Below, in pieces: positions 28,132 to 39,643 of a DNA stretch of 64,000 nt; position 1 is the stretch's first letter, and every line of letters starts with the position of its first letter. The translations under genes and the position numbers were made by a program. The DNA lies in the NCBI GenBank assembly GCA_037833965.1, contig AP031357.1, positions 4,422,001-4,486,000 of the forward strand, written 5' to 3'. The notes under the pieces are model-generated. The model saw nothing but the letters and a program-made list of their open reading frames with translations. It made no database searches and was not told the origin of the DNA. The stretch is from Marchantia polymorpha subsp. ruderalis. Lineage: Eukaryota > Streptophyta > Marchantiopsida > Marchantiales > Marchantiaceae.

Positions 28132-29243
28132 TACCCAACGTACTGGTAGATGGAGGAAGTGGGTTGAACATTTTGCCTGAACACACAATGAAAAAGCTAG
28201 GCCTCAGTTTAACCGGACCATCACCCTTCATCATCAACATGGCTAATCAAAGCTCTGCGGTACCTCTTGGAATGATTAAAGATTGTAGAATTAGTACAGG
28301 AGGGGAGGAGTATATTGTCACTTTTCATGTTATTAGGATGCATTCAACGAAAGATACTTTTCCCATCTTATTAGGTAGACCTTGGTTGAGAATGGCAGAT
28401 GCCATAGTGGATTGGGGAGGATCTAAACCTTCTATTACCTATGGGCCAAGAGAAAATCGTGCCAAGGTTCCAATAGGCAGTTTGACGGGGGCAGAAGTAG
28501 TGACTTCTTCGGACGAACAACCTAAAGGGAAGAAAAAGGTTGAGAACAATGACACACTGGTGGGAGTTGTCAATTCAGGTTGCAAAGAAACTACAGTTAA
28601 TGGGAGGCTAAGCCATCTAGGTCCTGGTTTTTACAATTGGGAGAGGGATGATGAGTATAACAGGTGGTTGAAGGAATACCCTGACTCAGGATGTGATATA
28701 CTTATGATTTCACATTGTGAATACAAGGATGATAGAGATTGTTTATCCAAGGATAGTTGGTCATTGTTAGAGCCATGTGAAGTGCTTACAGAAGAAGAAT
28801 GGATACAGGGCGGATTAACCCCGTGGATTGAGGATCTAGAGGACCATCAAGTGACAATAGTACACGTGGACGGAACTCAAGGTGACGATGTCACTCTTAA
28901 GGCTTCACACCTGGAAGAGCCATTGCACTTCAAAACCACATCTTCAGGGATTATAGCTGGGCAGGATGTGAAAGATTATCCTAAAATTCCCTTGGATTGG
29001 TATCGGAATACTGACGAACAAACTCACGTGACTGAGAAGGATTGGAAGTACGTAGATGTGACAATGCGTACAGGAAACATAAGGAAGATTAAAATGGGTT
29101 CTCAGTTGGAGGATGATGAGATCCGTGAGTATGGAAAACTCGTGGACGAATTTAGTGATACATTTGCTTGGTCGTATGATGAGCTCAAGGGAATACCTCG
29201 TGAGATGGTAGAACATAGTATTCCTTTAATTCCAGGTTCTTGA
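28132..29243 (+). pseudogene. PR: Element II protease and RT-linker, ends at TGA nonsense
   Basis: The aspartic protease active site reads VDGGSGLNIL (about 28147-28176), with DGG instead of DTG or DSG. ILLGRPWLRMADAIVDW follows near 28365-28415. Then come ~250 residues linking to RT, with YGKLVDEFSDTFAWSYDELKGIP just before RT, as in other gypsy elements. The reading stops at TGA 29241-29243, where an Arg codon (CGA) is expected in the usual run into RT; this is a C-to-T change. The true protease start lies upstream of the frameshift. Confidence 0.8.
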
Positions 29244-31823
29244 CCTGTTAGACAAAAAGAGAGACGAATGAATCCTCAACTGCAGCTGTTGGTTAAGTCA
29301 GAGTTAGAAAGATTGTTGCAAGCGGGATTCATCAAACCAGTAGAAATTACAGATTGGGTTTCCCCTATGGTGTTGGTGAAGAAAAAAAATGGGAAATTAA
29401 GGGTTTGTGTGGATTATAGAAGACTCAATGCCTGCACGCAGAAGGATCACTTTCCCTTGCCTTTTATTACCCTAGTTTTGGAGGAAGTAGGTGGACATGC
29501 TAGATACAGCTTCATGGACGGATATTCAGGTTACAACCAAATCTCAATAGCTAGGCAGGACGTGCACAAGACAGCGTTCACGACGCCATGGGGAACTTTT
29601 GTGTGGGTAGTAATGCCTTTTGGGTTGTGCAATGCTCCGGCCACCTTTCAGAGATTAGTTACTTATATTTTCTCTGATCTTTTGTACAAATCGATGACAG
29701 TCTTCATTGACGATTTTAGCACGCAATCTAGCATAGGTGAACATCTACAGTGTGTGAGAGAAGCTTTGATCAGATGTCGTAAAATGCAATTAGCTTTGAA
29801 TCCCGAAAAAACTTTCTTGGGTGTTCAGAGGGGAGTTTTACTAGGTTACGTGGTCAGCGAGAAGGGACGGGAACCAGATCCAGAAAAAGTGGCAGTCATA
29901 GAGCAGTTGACAACTCCAACCAATGCTAAAGGAATAGCAAAGTTGTTAGGTCACGTTGGATGGTATCGGGAATTAATTCCAGACTTTGCTACCCTAGTGA
30001 TTCCCATCACTCAGATGCTGAAAAAAGACTCTAAGTTTGAATGGACAGAGTCTTGCGAAAGATCATTTCGGGAGGTAAAATCCAAGTTGAGTACATATCC
30101 TGTCTTAAGGCCACCCGATTGGAACAAACCGTTTCATGTTTTCTGTGATGCTAGCAATCTAGCAGTTGGAAGTGCATTATGCCAAGCAACAGGAGAGAAG
30201 AACAAGGATCAACCCATTGCTTATGCTAGCAAACAGTTAACACCAGCGGAGAGAAATTATTCTACCACTGAGAGGGAGTGTCTGGCTATGGTGTTTTCAG
30301 TCAAAAAATTTCGCCATTATCTCATGTGTAACCCGGTGGTGTTTTTTGTCGATCACATGGCTATCAAGTATCTAGTCAACAAGGCAGAATTAAGTGGGAG
30401 GTTAGCTAGGTGGGTCTTGTTGCTAGAAGAGTTCGACTACACTGTAGAGTACAAACCTGGTCGAATGCATTTACAAGCTGACCATTTGTCAAGGCTTTCA
30501 GAGGAGATAGGAACTCGTCCGGTAGATGACAGGTTGATAGACGAAAGTCTTTTTGTAATTACGGCAAAGCCTGAGTGGTATGGAGGTATTGTAGAGTTTC
30601 TGACCACTCAAAAGTTATCAAGCGACTGGACGAAGGAAGAGAGGAGAAAAGTGAGAGTCAACAGTAGACATTTTATAGTGTTAGGTCATAGGCTGTTCAG
30701 GAGAGGTGCAGACGGAATATTGAGGAGGTGCGTGTCAGAGGTTGAAGTTCCATCAATACTAGAAGCTTGTCACGATAGCGCGTGTGGAGGGCATTTTTCT
30801 GGCAAGCTCACAGGTCAGAAGGTACTTCGAGCAGGTTACTTTTGGCCTACCTTATTTCAAGATTCCTACAGTTACGTCAAAAAATGTGATGCTTGTCAAA
30901 GATATGCGAGAAACGATCTCAGAATGGAGATGCCTCTTCAGGTGTCCTTACCTTTGGTCCCTTTTGAGAAGTGGGGGATTGATTACATTGGCGAGATTCA
31001 TCCCCATTCATCGAGAGGCATGGCTTACATTGTAGTTGCAACTGAATACTTGACTAAGTGGGCAGAAGCTAAGGCGGTGAAAGCAAACACAGCTGCCCAT
31101 GCCGCCACATTCATGTACGAGAATATCATTTCGAGGTTTGGATGTCCAAGGATTTTGGTTAGTGATAGGGGGACCCATTTCTTGAATGAGATGTTTCAAG
31201 ATTTAACTGATAGGTTTAAGATAGACCATAGGAAAACAACTCCTTATCATCCGCAGACAAATGGCCAGACAGAACGAGTCAATGGAATATTGGTGAGCAT
31301 ATTGCGCAAGACAGTTTTTGACTCGAAGAGGGATTGGGATTCCAAGCTTACGGCGGCATTGTGGGCTTATCGGACAACTTTCAAGGTAACAACGCAAGCA
31401 ACACCATTTTCGTTAGTGTATGGGTTGGAAGCTACTCTTCCAATTGAGTTTGAGGTGGAATCACTCCGAGTGGCAGTGCAGTCACGGCTTACAACCAGTC
31501 AATCGTTACTAGATAGGTTCACAATGTTAGCAGAGCTTGATGAGAGGAGGAGAATGAGTGCTCAACACATTGAGGCCATTCAAAGGAGGAGAAAGATCGC
31601 CTTCGACAAGAAACATAAGACGAGAACACTTAGAGCAGGTATGATGGTGATGATTCAAGATGCTCGAAAACTTGATTTTCCGGGAAAATTTGATGCTGTA
31701 TGGTTAGGGCCGTATCTTGTTAGAGAGGCATTTACAAACAATTCAGTACAGCTAGAGACCTTGAATGGAGAAATTTTTCCTACTCGCACGTCAGGCAGTC
31801 GATGTAAGGAATATAGAGCATAG
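29244..31823 (+). CDS. pol: Element II Pol: RT, RNase H, integrase
   Basis: The frame is open across 859 codons after the TGA at 29241; the first ATG in it is at 29268. RT motifs: WVSPMVLVKKKNGKLRV, YSFMDGYSGYNQ, MPFGLCNAPATFQ and FIDDFS. RNase H: CDASNLAVGS, TERECLAM, FVDHMAI. Integrase: HHCC finger (HDSACGGHF, CDACQRY), GIDYIGE, VSDRGTHF and TERVNG with 35 residues between D and E. WLGPYLVRE gives the GPY/F-type end. No chromodomain is visible. It is about as divergent from family A Pol as separate lineages would be. It is disconnected from gag and PR by the upstream lesions. Confidence 0.92.
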   Translation, partial: PVRQKERRMNPQLQLLVKSELERLLQAGFIKPVEITDWVSPMVLVKKKNGKLRVCVDYRRLNACTQKDHFPLPFITLVLEEVGGHARYSFMDGYSGYNQISIARQDVHKTAFTTPWGTFVWVVMPFGLCNAPATFQRLVTYIFSDLLYKSMTVFIDDFSTQSSIGEHLQCVREALIRCRKMQLALNPEKTFLGVQRGVLLGYVVSEKGREPDPEKVAVIEQLTTPTNAKGIAKLLGHVGWYRELIPDFATLVIPITQMLKKDSKFEWTESCERSFREVKSKLSTYPVLRPPDWNKPFHVFCDASNLAVGSALCQATGEKNKDQPIAYASKQLTPAERNYSTTERECLAMVFSVKKFRHYLMCNPVVFFVDHMAIKYLVNKAELSGRLARWVLLLEEFDYTVEYKPGRMHLQADHLSRLSEEIGTRPVDDRLIDESLFVITAKPEWYGGIVEFLTTQKLSSDWTKEERRKVRVNSRHFIVLGHRLFRRGADGILRRCVSEVEVPSILEACHDSACGGHFSGKLTGQKVLRAGYFWPTLFQDSYSYVKKCDACQRYARNDLRMEMPLQVSLPLVPFEKWGIDYIGEIHPHSSRGMAYIVVATEYLTKWAEAKAVKANTAAHAATFMYENIISRFGCPRILVSDRGTHFLNEMFQDLTDRFKIDHRKTTPYHPQTNGQTERVNGILVSILRKTVFDSKRDWDSKLTAALWAYRTTFKVTTQATPFSLVYGLEATLPIEFEVESLRVAVQSRLTTSQSLLDRFTMLAELDERRRMSAQHIEAIQRRRKIAFDKKHKTRTLRAGMMVMIQDARKLDFPGKFDAVWLGPYLVREAFTNNSVQLETLNGEIFPTRTSGSRCKEYRA

Positions 31824-31880
31824 ATGCTAACTAGCTGGGAGCTAGAGATTCTGGATCCATCCCCTGATGGTCGCCAATTA
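31824..31880 (+). other. Gap between pol and 3' LTR of element II, no polypurine tract seen
   Basis: This is 57 bp. The bases just before the LTR (GGATCCATCCCCTGATGGTC GCCAATTA) are not purine-rich, which is unusual; family A has a clear G-rich tract at this place. The LTR start itself is certain because the 5' copy begins identically at 5535 next to the TSD. Confidence 0.7.
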
Positions 31881-34800
31881 TGTGAGTTCAATTATGAACT
31901 CAATTAAATAATTAGCATTAGTTAGTATGATATATTAGGGACTTCAGACAAAGAAAAGAAAAGAAAAATTATTTAATAGAGTAGTAGTAGGTTAGTAGTA
32001 GTTAGTAACGTAAGTAGACGTAGATTATTTATGGAATGTATCTGTTAAGTATCAAGAACGGGCCTGGCAAGAGAGACGTCGCAGGTGAAGGACGAGGAGG
32101 AAAGGCGGAGGGCAGAGGGTCTCCGGACCATTGAGAAGGAGAAAGATGGAGAGAAAGAGAGGGAGCGGGATAAAATACGGGATAAGGATAGGGAGCGAGA
32201 GAAGGAAAGGGAGAAAATTCGCGAGAAGGAGAAGCTGAAGTCTAAAGAGAAAGATCGAGATTCCGAGAAGAAGAAGGATAGGGCAAAGGACCCAGAGAAG
32301 GAAAAGGATGGTAGAATCAGAGACCACGACAGGGATAGAGGGAAGGAACATGAACGAGAAAAGGAGAGGGTGAAGGATTTAGACAGAGAAAGGGATAAGG
32401 AGAGAGACAGAGGTGGGGACAAGGACAAGAAAAAAGAGAAGGATCGATCTAAGAAAGACAGAGACAAAGACAGGGACAAGGAGAGAGAACGAGAGGAGAA
32501 GGATCGTCAGAAGTCGCGATTAAAGGAGAAAGACCGTGGAAGAGATCATGAACGGGACAGGGATGGAAGAGAAAAAGAGCGAGATCATGAGCGAGGATAA
32601 TTCAGAGAGTGAGGATGAGGAGGAAGAGCAAGAGGAAGACGGGGGAGAGGACAAGGTCACGGAGGGTTCTGCAAGAGTGTGCTGGATTAATTCGGAAGAA
32701 TCAACGGAGAAACTAGGGGACATTCAAGTGGTGGATCGAGCGTTTTTGCACGGGGATATTGTGGCAAAGGCAAATGATCCGTTGGGGCAGACAGGAACAG
32801 TGGTGTGACGTCTTCGTCGGGGGTAGTCTCGAGAACAGTCGAGTGAGTGAGAGCGCGAGAGTGAGTCGGTGAGTGAGTGCTAGATGGGGATCGGCTGACA
32901 TGGAAACTTGGTTCGATGAGAAGGAAATGGTAGGCTGAGGTGTACGCCGTGTGCAATGTCGTCCCGGTGTTGTGCACGAATGGTGGCTGTACCTAGATCG
33001 AAGGAGCTCGGATCAGAGGATGAGTGGTTGATGATAACTTCTACGGGCCGGTACAAGAGATGGAGCTCGTTGATGGGATCGTAAAGCGGAAGTGGCTGTA
33101 GAGTGTCTTGGTACTGTCTTTTTGTTACATGTGTTGTTTGGAGGCCAGTACACGGTCAGGGTTGGTCTAATTTCACGGTGAGCTCCTTAAAGGACTAGAC
33201 AACGGAGTGCCTGCGGGCCGGGCAAGTGGTGAGACCTAGTTTGCTCACCAGAGGAGAGGACATTGTGAGGATACGATGCCGGTATGGGTCATTCTTTTGG
33301 TGGCCGGAGTTCTCATAGTCGCAGCGTTTGTCCTTGTGATTGCTATTCATATTCTGGACGTACACGCTGAACAGCAATGTGCCCACCTTCATGATCTCAC
33401 TCAGCGCTCCTTGCAGCAAAACCAAATTCCCAGTCCTTATCAGTACCGTGGTGGAGAATCGCAACTTTGTTGCGTTTGTGGCAGTGTGCGATTTCGTCGT
33501 TCTCAGACAAGTAGTGGAAACAACTCGTTATCACGATCGAAAAGCAGTTCTAGAACAGGATCGGCCGGGGGCCTCTTGCAGCCACTAGTGGATGCAGCCT
33601 GTGGGAAGACGTCTTTGGGTTCGGGATCTATAGAATTCTTATCTGGACTCTCTAGTAGACGACACGGAATGGCGAGTGGTCTGCAAGGGGGTTGGTTCAA
33701 TGCTCGCAATCTCTTCAAGAAATCTTCAGGCAGTCGGGAGTCCCAGAAAAAAATCAGATGCAGAAACTACACAAGATTTTGTGTCGCTGGCAGCCGCAGC
33801 GTCTTCAGCGTCTTCGGGGAGCTCGAGTTCAGCTGCAGCTTTCGCTTCCGCTAGTCGGACTGTAGGGGGATCTGGTTCTAGTTCTATGACCACAATCACA
33901 GCAACAATTACAACCACTAGCGCTCCTTCGAGTATTTCTCCGTCTACAAATGCTGGAACACAGGCTTCGGGTAGTCATGGAATTGACGAAGCGACTTACA
34001 AGCCAGCTTCTCAACGAAGACTCGTGCTAGAAATTCTGATGTCTCCATCAAGCACACTTGATGGTCAAGGAGGTTCTATACCCCGGCCCACGGGAGTAAG
34101 ACTAAAATTAGAGACGAATGCTAGTTTAGAAAGCCTGGCAAGCCTTGCGGCTGCAGCGTCCTCTGGTGTGGCTAGTTCTCACCAGCCTCCGGAAGCAGAC
34201 TCGGAAGCAGGTCTCTCTACAGCGGGGATTTCTACAGCAGCAGCGTCCGCCTGCTGTCCAGTGCCTGCAGATTGATTTAAACGTCAGCAAGGAGGGTAGT
34301 TTTCCAGGAGGATACGGTTCCTCGTGTAGGGCCTCTGGTACAGTTGTCAAATCAGGCAACGTCCAGGCAGATGCTGGCAGCCTCGAATACGGCTACAGAT
34401 GCTGATTCTGAGGACAGGAATTCCAGTGCTTTTGCAGACCCTTTCACAACACTGGAGGATGAGCAGACTCAATCGTCAGCAGATGACAAGCAAAGGTTTG
34501 AGGGTCAGCGTGGTCACTTACCAAACTTCGAAGACTTGGATAGATAATGTGGATAAGGTTGGATAGGATAGGGTGCCAGGTGTTACTTTGGTTGTAACTC
34601 CCTGGATTTCCGGGGTGCCTCGGAGGAGGCTCCGTGTTGCTTATAAGGCAGCTCCGTGTTGCTTATAGGGCAGTCTCGTGTTGGTGTTTGGAGATTCGAC
34701 TTTGAGAGAGTAGGAACGGGGCTATAGCCTCAGTGTGGGTTGTCCTGGATTCATAGTGTAGGAACTGAGCGCGGCTCTCTTTACAGTTGGTTAAGAGAAC

Positions 34801-34908
34801 TTGGTTGGGTAGAGAGAATGGAGAGTTGTGGTGGCTAAGGTAGATATATGTGCAGGCTTGGACCCCCACCCGGACTACAACGCTAAGGGTGGGAGATAAA
34901 AGCTCACA
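31881..34908 (+). repeat. 3' LTR of element II (3028 bp)
   Basis: It is near-identical to 5535-8699 with a deletion of about 137 bp near 34790, where the rejoined sequence is slightly rearranged. It carries the same captured segment and open stretches as the 5' copy (33276-33854, 33676-34275, 34344-34547). It ends CTCACA next to TSD GTGCG at 34909-34913. Confidence 0.94.
32085..32816 (+). pseudogene. Second copy of captured RD/RE-rich plus UBE2O-like fragment
   Basis: This is the counterpart of 5739-6470. The RD/RE-rich frame (32085-32600) and the UBE2O-like frame (32536-32808, VVDRAFLHGD motif) are kept at the protein level, with the same early stop after GTVV. Its presence in both LTRs shows the fragment was part of the element before insertion. 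Confidence 0.6.
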
Positions 34909-34913
34909 GTGCG
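34909..34913. repeat. Target site duplication GTGCG (right) of element II
   Basis: It matches 5530-5534. Element I gag resumes at 34914. Confidence 0.95.
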
Positions 34914-37900
34914 GCTACCTCAGCCGATTACTAAACATTCCTACCCAAAGTATAAAGGGAGTGGGGATGACAACGATGCAGATTCATACATCAAGTTGTT
35001 CGAATCGGTGTCTATTGCCAATCGCGAGATCGCAGACGACGACCGACTAAGGATCTTTCCAAGCCTTCTGCGGAAGAAAGCGAGGAGTTGGTACAATCAC
35101 GAGAGCATCGACCCGACTGGGTTGACAACATGGGCCCAGCTGAAGGAGAAGTTCCTTCGCCGCTTCCGTGAGCTCGGCTACGACAGTCGGGTATTGACAA
35201 AGTTACGTAATTTGCAGCGAGAGAAGAAGGAGAGTCTGCGTGACTACACTGAGAGGTTTCTGGACCTCCTTGACAGAATACCGAAAACAGGACCAGGGTC
35301 CCCTTTCTCGGTACAACAAGCTGTGGACTGGTACGTGACCGGCTTAACTCGGGAGATGGAGACTTTTTGCCAACGCAGCAAGTGCGACACTATTGAGGAT
35401 GTGATTGCATCGGCAGAAGCCTTCGAAACTTCCACTCTCAACCGAAGAGGGAGAGAGAGACGGGAGTCAAAGGAGCGAAAACCGAAGGGAGGGCGAAGAC
35501 GACGTAGAGGTACAACTCCGTCATCGGAAGAATCGTCTTCGGACGAGAACCGTTCCTCATCCGAAGAAGAGGAAACCTCATCGTCGGAGGAGGAAAAGAA
35601 GAGGAAGAAGCATGGGGCAGCGAAGAAGAAGGGCACCCGACGAGTGACTACGGACAGAGCGCCGGGAGACATAGCCTCGAAGATGGAGACCCTCGTGAAG
35701 GACTTCGCCGACCTCAAGGTTCAAGTGGTAGGCGGGCATGATCGCCGAAAATCACCCGGGAGAGTGCGAGCGAACTTATGGTGTACTACGTGCGGGGCGG
35801 TGGGACATGCAAACACCGAGTGCCTTACCACCCGTCCGTCATATCCAGTCAACGCAGTAGAGTGGGCACAACCGTACTATGGAGAGCACCCCCAGTACTA
35901 TGGAGAGGCTAGCGAAGAGACAGCCTACGCCGTCCAGTCGGTTCCCACCCCTACTGCAGTTTCAGCAATGCAAGTCCCACGATATCATCCGGTGGATCGG
36001 GCCACTACAGTACCCGTGAGGCGGAGAGCACCTCCAGGGACGTTTGACCCACCGCCACCGCGAGCTTGTTATAACTGCGGGGAAGTTGGACACTTCTCAC
36101 CGCAGTGTCCCCATCCAAAAAGGCGAAACGATTATGTTCCGACATGTAGTAATTGCAAGAAGACCTGGCATACAGCGCCAGAGTGTGATCAGCCACCAGT
36201 TCCTCGGCCAGCGGTACGATTTGTGAACCCTCCCACCAAGGAGGACGTCCAAGTTAACCAGGTCGAAGTAGGTTCAGACGGGGATGACGAAGACGAAGAA
36301 TGGCCGGCGGAAGAGGTTATGTGCGCACGGGTCGAAACTCGTAGTTCCAAGAAATCGAAGGAGCAAGAGCGTGACACTCGCAAGCACGAACGGAGAACCG
36401 ACGACCGGACGGGAAAAGGGAAGGAGAAGACATCCAGCAAGTCCGACTTGCGACCTGCACGGAAGTCTTCGGTTACACGAGAGGCACCAGCAGTGCGCCC
36501 CCATACAGCAGTCGAGGATGAGCCAGTTCGCTTGCTGAAACGGGACTATGCTCCGGATATCCGCAACGAGGTAACCAACCTGTTGAAGGAAGCGATCCGC
36601 ACTCAAAAGGACCCACCGCGGCCACACTTGCCATCCTTCCTTGGGGCGAAGTTGGCAGCCACCGTGAAACCTCGCAGAGCGTCGCCACCGACCCCGGCAA
36701 CCCAACGCGCCCACTATGACTTGGTCGAAGATCTCGGGAGTCAGATAGTGAACATCACGTTCAAGCAGCTCCTGGAGGACAACAAGACGTATCGAAGAAT
36801 GTTGATGCTTTCGCTACGACGTCCGCGGAAGCCGCGCGCATCCACATCCTCTCAAGTATATCAAGTGGAGAGCGAAGACCAAGGGCCACCAGAGATCGAT
36901 GTGGAAATAGCAGGGTGTTGTGTACGCAGGGTACCAATCGACTCTGGATCAGGAGTCAACATAATGACGGAGGATACCGCGAGAGCCTTGGGGTTCAGTC
37001 AATACGAACCCTCAAAGCATGTGTTGAGATTAGCGGATCAGACGCGGAGGATGCCTGCAGGTATGCTGCGCAATGTCAAAACAATCATCGGTGGTGCGGA
37101 CTTTCGGTTGACGTATATCATCCTTCAACCGATGATGAAGCAGGGCTATGACGTTCTGCTCGGGCGACCATGGCTATATGGCGCACAAGTCAGATGTGAT
37201 TGGCGAAGGCATCGCCTTAAGTTTCCCCATCCTTCGGAACCGACCAAGACCATTACGGTGCCCTGGAATAGGGTCAGACACGAAGTCGAACACGTGGACG
37301 GGTTCTCAGGTTACAATCAGGTGTCTATCCGGGAACAGGACAAGGATAAAACTACGTTCACAACCGACTGGGGAACTTACGCATACCACAAGATGCCCTT
37401 CGGTTTGTGCAACGCGCCTGCCACCTTTCAACGGATGATGACCAATATCTTCCAGGAACAACTGAGGAAGTTCCTGGAAATATTCATAGATGACTTCTGT
37501 GTCTTTGGGAAGCGGTCTGAACACCTAAGTCACTTGAAGCAGACCTTCGATAAATGTAGAGAGAGCAGTTTATCGCTGCATCCCGAGAAGTGCTTTTTCT
37601 TTATGACTAGTGGGATCTTGTTGGGTCATCGAGTCTCGGCAGACGGCATTGCGGTGGACATCGAGAAGGTCAAGGTTATACTCGAGCTTCAGCCACCCAC
37701 GAATCTAAGAGAGCTGCGAGCATTCCTGGGTCATGTGGGCTACTACCGAAGATTCATACACCTGTATGCAATACTGGCGGCGGACCTGACCAAGTTGTTG
37801 AAGAAGGACGAGCCTTATGCCTGGGGTGCGAACCAGCAGTCAGCATTTGAGGCTCTTAAAGCGAAACTCACGACTGCTCCCGTGCTAAGGAGTCCAGACT

Positions 37901-39606
37901 GGAATCGACCATTCCATGTTTACGTTGACACATCTGCATTCGCCATCGGTGTAGTACTGAGTCAAAAGGATGACAACAAAAAGGACTACCCGATTTATTT
38001 CGCGAGCCGACAGCTGTCTCTAGCAGAGCGGAAGTACACCACGACGGAGAGAGAAGCGTTGGGGATGGTGTACTCCTGTAAAAAGTTCCGTCACTACCTA
38101 ATCTGCTACGAGTTTGTGTTCCATGTGGACCACTACGCATTGCAACACCTAGTCAAGAAAGCCGACCTATCCGGTCGGATCGCCAGGTGGGTGTTGTTGC
38201 TACAAGAGTTCACCTACACAGTCCAGACCAGGAAAGGGGTGCACCACGAAAATGCGGATTACTTATCCCGATTATGGACCCAGCCGACAGAGGAGGAATT
38301 GGTGGACGATTTTCCAGATGAAGAGTTGTTTCAGTTGTCTGCGGGGCATGAGTCCCGCTATGCCGACCTGTATCGATATCTGCTAACCCTTCAGTGTCCC
38401 GTAGGCATGGATTTGGAACAGCGAACTGTCTTTATTCATAAGGCAGGCCCGTACCAACTCCAGCAGGGGGTTTTGTTCAAGAAGATGGCAGATGAGCGCT
38501 TATGCAGATGCCTGGAGGAATCAGAGGTACCAAGAATAGTGAGTGCGATGCATACAGAGGAGGCGGGTGGACACTATGCCACCAGGAACACGGTCACAAA
38601 AATTCTAAATGCGGGGTATTGGTGGCCGACCATGTTTAAGGATGTTCTCGATTACATCCACAAGTGCGACAGTTGCCAGAGGACGGGGAGACCAACGCCT
38701 ACAACACGCTGGCCCCTGACTCCCATCATGCCTCTAGCACCTTTCGAAAAGTGGGGCATTGACTTTGTAGGGCCGATACAACCAGTGACTAGAAGCACAC
38801 GAAGGCGCTACATTCTGGTAGCAACGGACTACGCCACCAAAATGGTGGAGGCCAGGGCCACCAGAAGGGATGATGCTGCCACAGTGGCATCCTTCTTGTT
38901 TGAGTCGATTATCACACGCTACGGATGTCCCTTAGAGCTAGTCAGCGACCGGGGCACGCATTTTCTGAATCAGATCATCGAAGATCTGACACGGTATTTC
39001 CACATCAAGCACCGGAAGACTACTCCATACAATCCCAAGGCGAATGGACTGACGGAGAAGTCCAATGGTCTGCTGTGTAAAATACTACTCAAGGTCACGG
39101 TGAATCACGCTCACGACTGGGATACGAAGCTAGCAGCCGCACTATGGGCGTACCGGACAGCTGAGAAGATCACGACCAAACAGACACCATACTTTCTGGT
39201 GTATGGGCAACACCCGATCCTCCCGATCGAATTTGAAGTACCCACCCAACGAACGTTGGATTTGCAGAGGATGGGCGCAGAGGAGAGTCAGCTCTACAGG
39301 TTACAGGAGGTCACGCTGCTGGATGAGAGGAGACGAGACGCCGAAGATCGCACCAGGAAAATCCAGCTCCGCCGGAAGGAGAGATACGATAAAAAGATCA
39401 AACCTGTACTCCTGCAGGCGGGTGATTTGGCATTACTCTACGACAGCAGGCATGCCAGATTCCCAGGCAAACTGCACCTAAGATGGATGGGACCTTACAG
39501 GGTTGTCGAAGTCTTCTCGAATGGATCCATCCAACTTGCGGACCTGGCCGGCGATTTGTTAGGCACCCGAGTGAACGGGTGGCGGTTGAAGAAATACCAC
39601 ATGTGA
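34914..39606 (+). pseudogene. gag-pol: Element I gag-PR fused in frame to truncated Pol
   Basis: This continues 5239-5534. It encodes the Gag domain, three CCHC knuckles (the third with Trp in CSNCKKTWHTAPEC), protease (IDSGSGVNIM, LLGRPW), then a direct join to RT at VDGFSGYNQ. Compared with element IV, about 697 bp (17802-18498) are replaced by a 10-bp filler, a net loss of 687 bp (229 codons) that keeps the frame. The loss removes the last ~55 residues of the gag-PR ORF, the leaky TAG and the first ~176 Pol residues (RT fingers). RT motif A Asp, FIDDF, RNase H and integrase (DD35E intact) remain. RT activity is unlikely. Confidence 0.92.
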
Positions 39607-39630
39607 GTGTTCGCGTGGGCGCTCACAATT

Positions 39631-39643
39631 GAGGAGGGGAGCA
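39631..39643 (+). promoter_or_regulatory. Polypurine tract, element I
   Basis: GAGGAGGGGAG plus CA directly precedes the 3' LTR start at 39644. Confidence 0.9.

Larger units (their letters stand above)
5535..34908 (+). mobile_element. Element II: Ty3/gypsy retrotransposon of family B, itself interrupted by element IV
   Basis: It is bounded by TGTGAG...CTCACA ends and a 5-bp TSD. Its parts are 5' LTR 5535-8699, PBS 8704-8721, leader to 9154, gag 9155-9714 and 26187-27588, PR about 28130-28500, pol 29244-31823, and 3' LTR 31881-34908. Element IV occupies 9715-26181. The order PR-RT-RNaseH-INT places it in Ty3/gypsy, and no chromodomain is visible. The LTRs differ at only about ten positions I noticed plus one deletion, so insertion is relatively recent. 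Gag-pol nevertheless carries a frameshift and at least one nonsense codon. Confidence 0.93.

Noticed and set aside
28164..29243. Separate 359-codon gene in element II
   Set aside because: It starts inside the protease just after a frameshift and ends at a TGA immediately before RT; it is a fragment of the same polyprotein.
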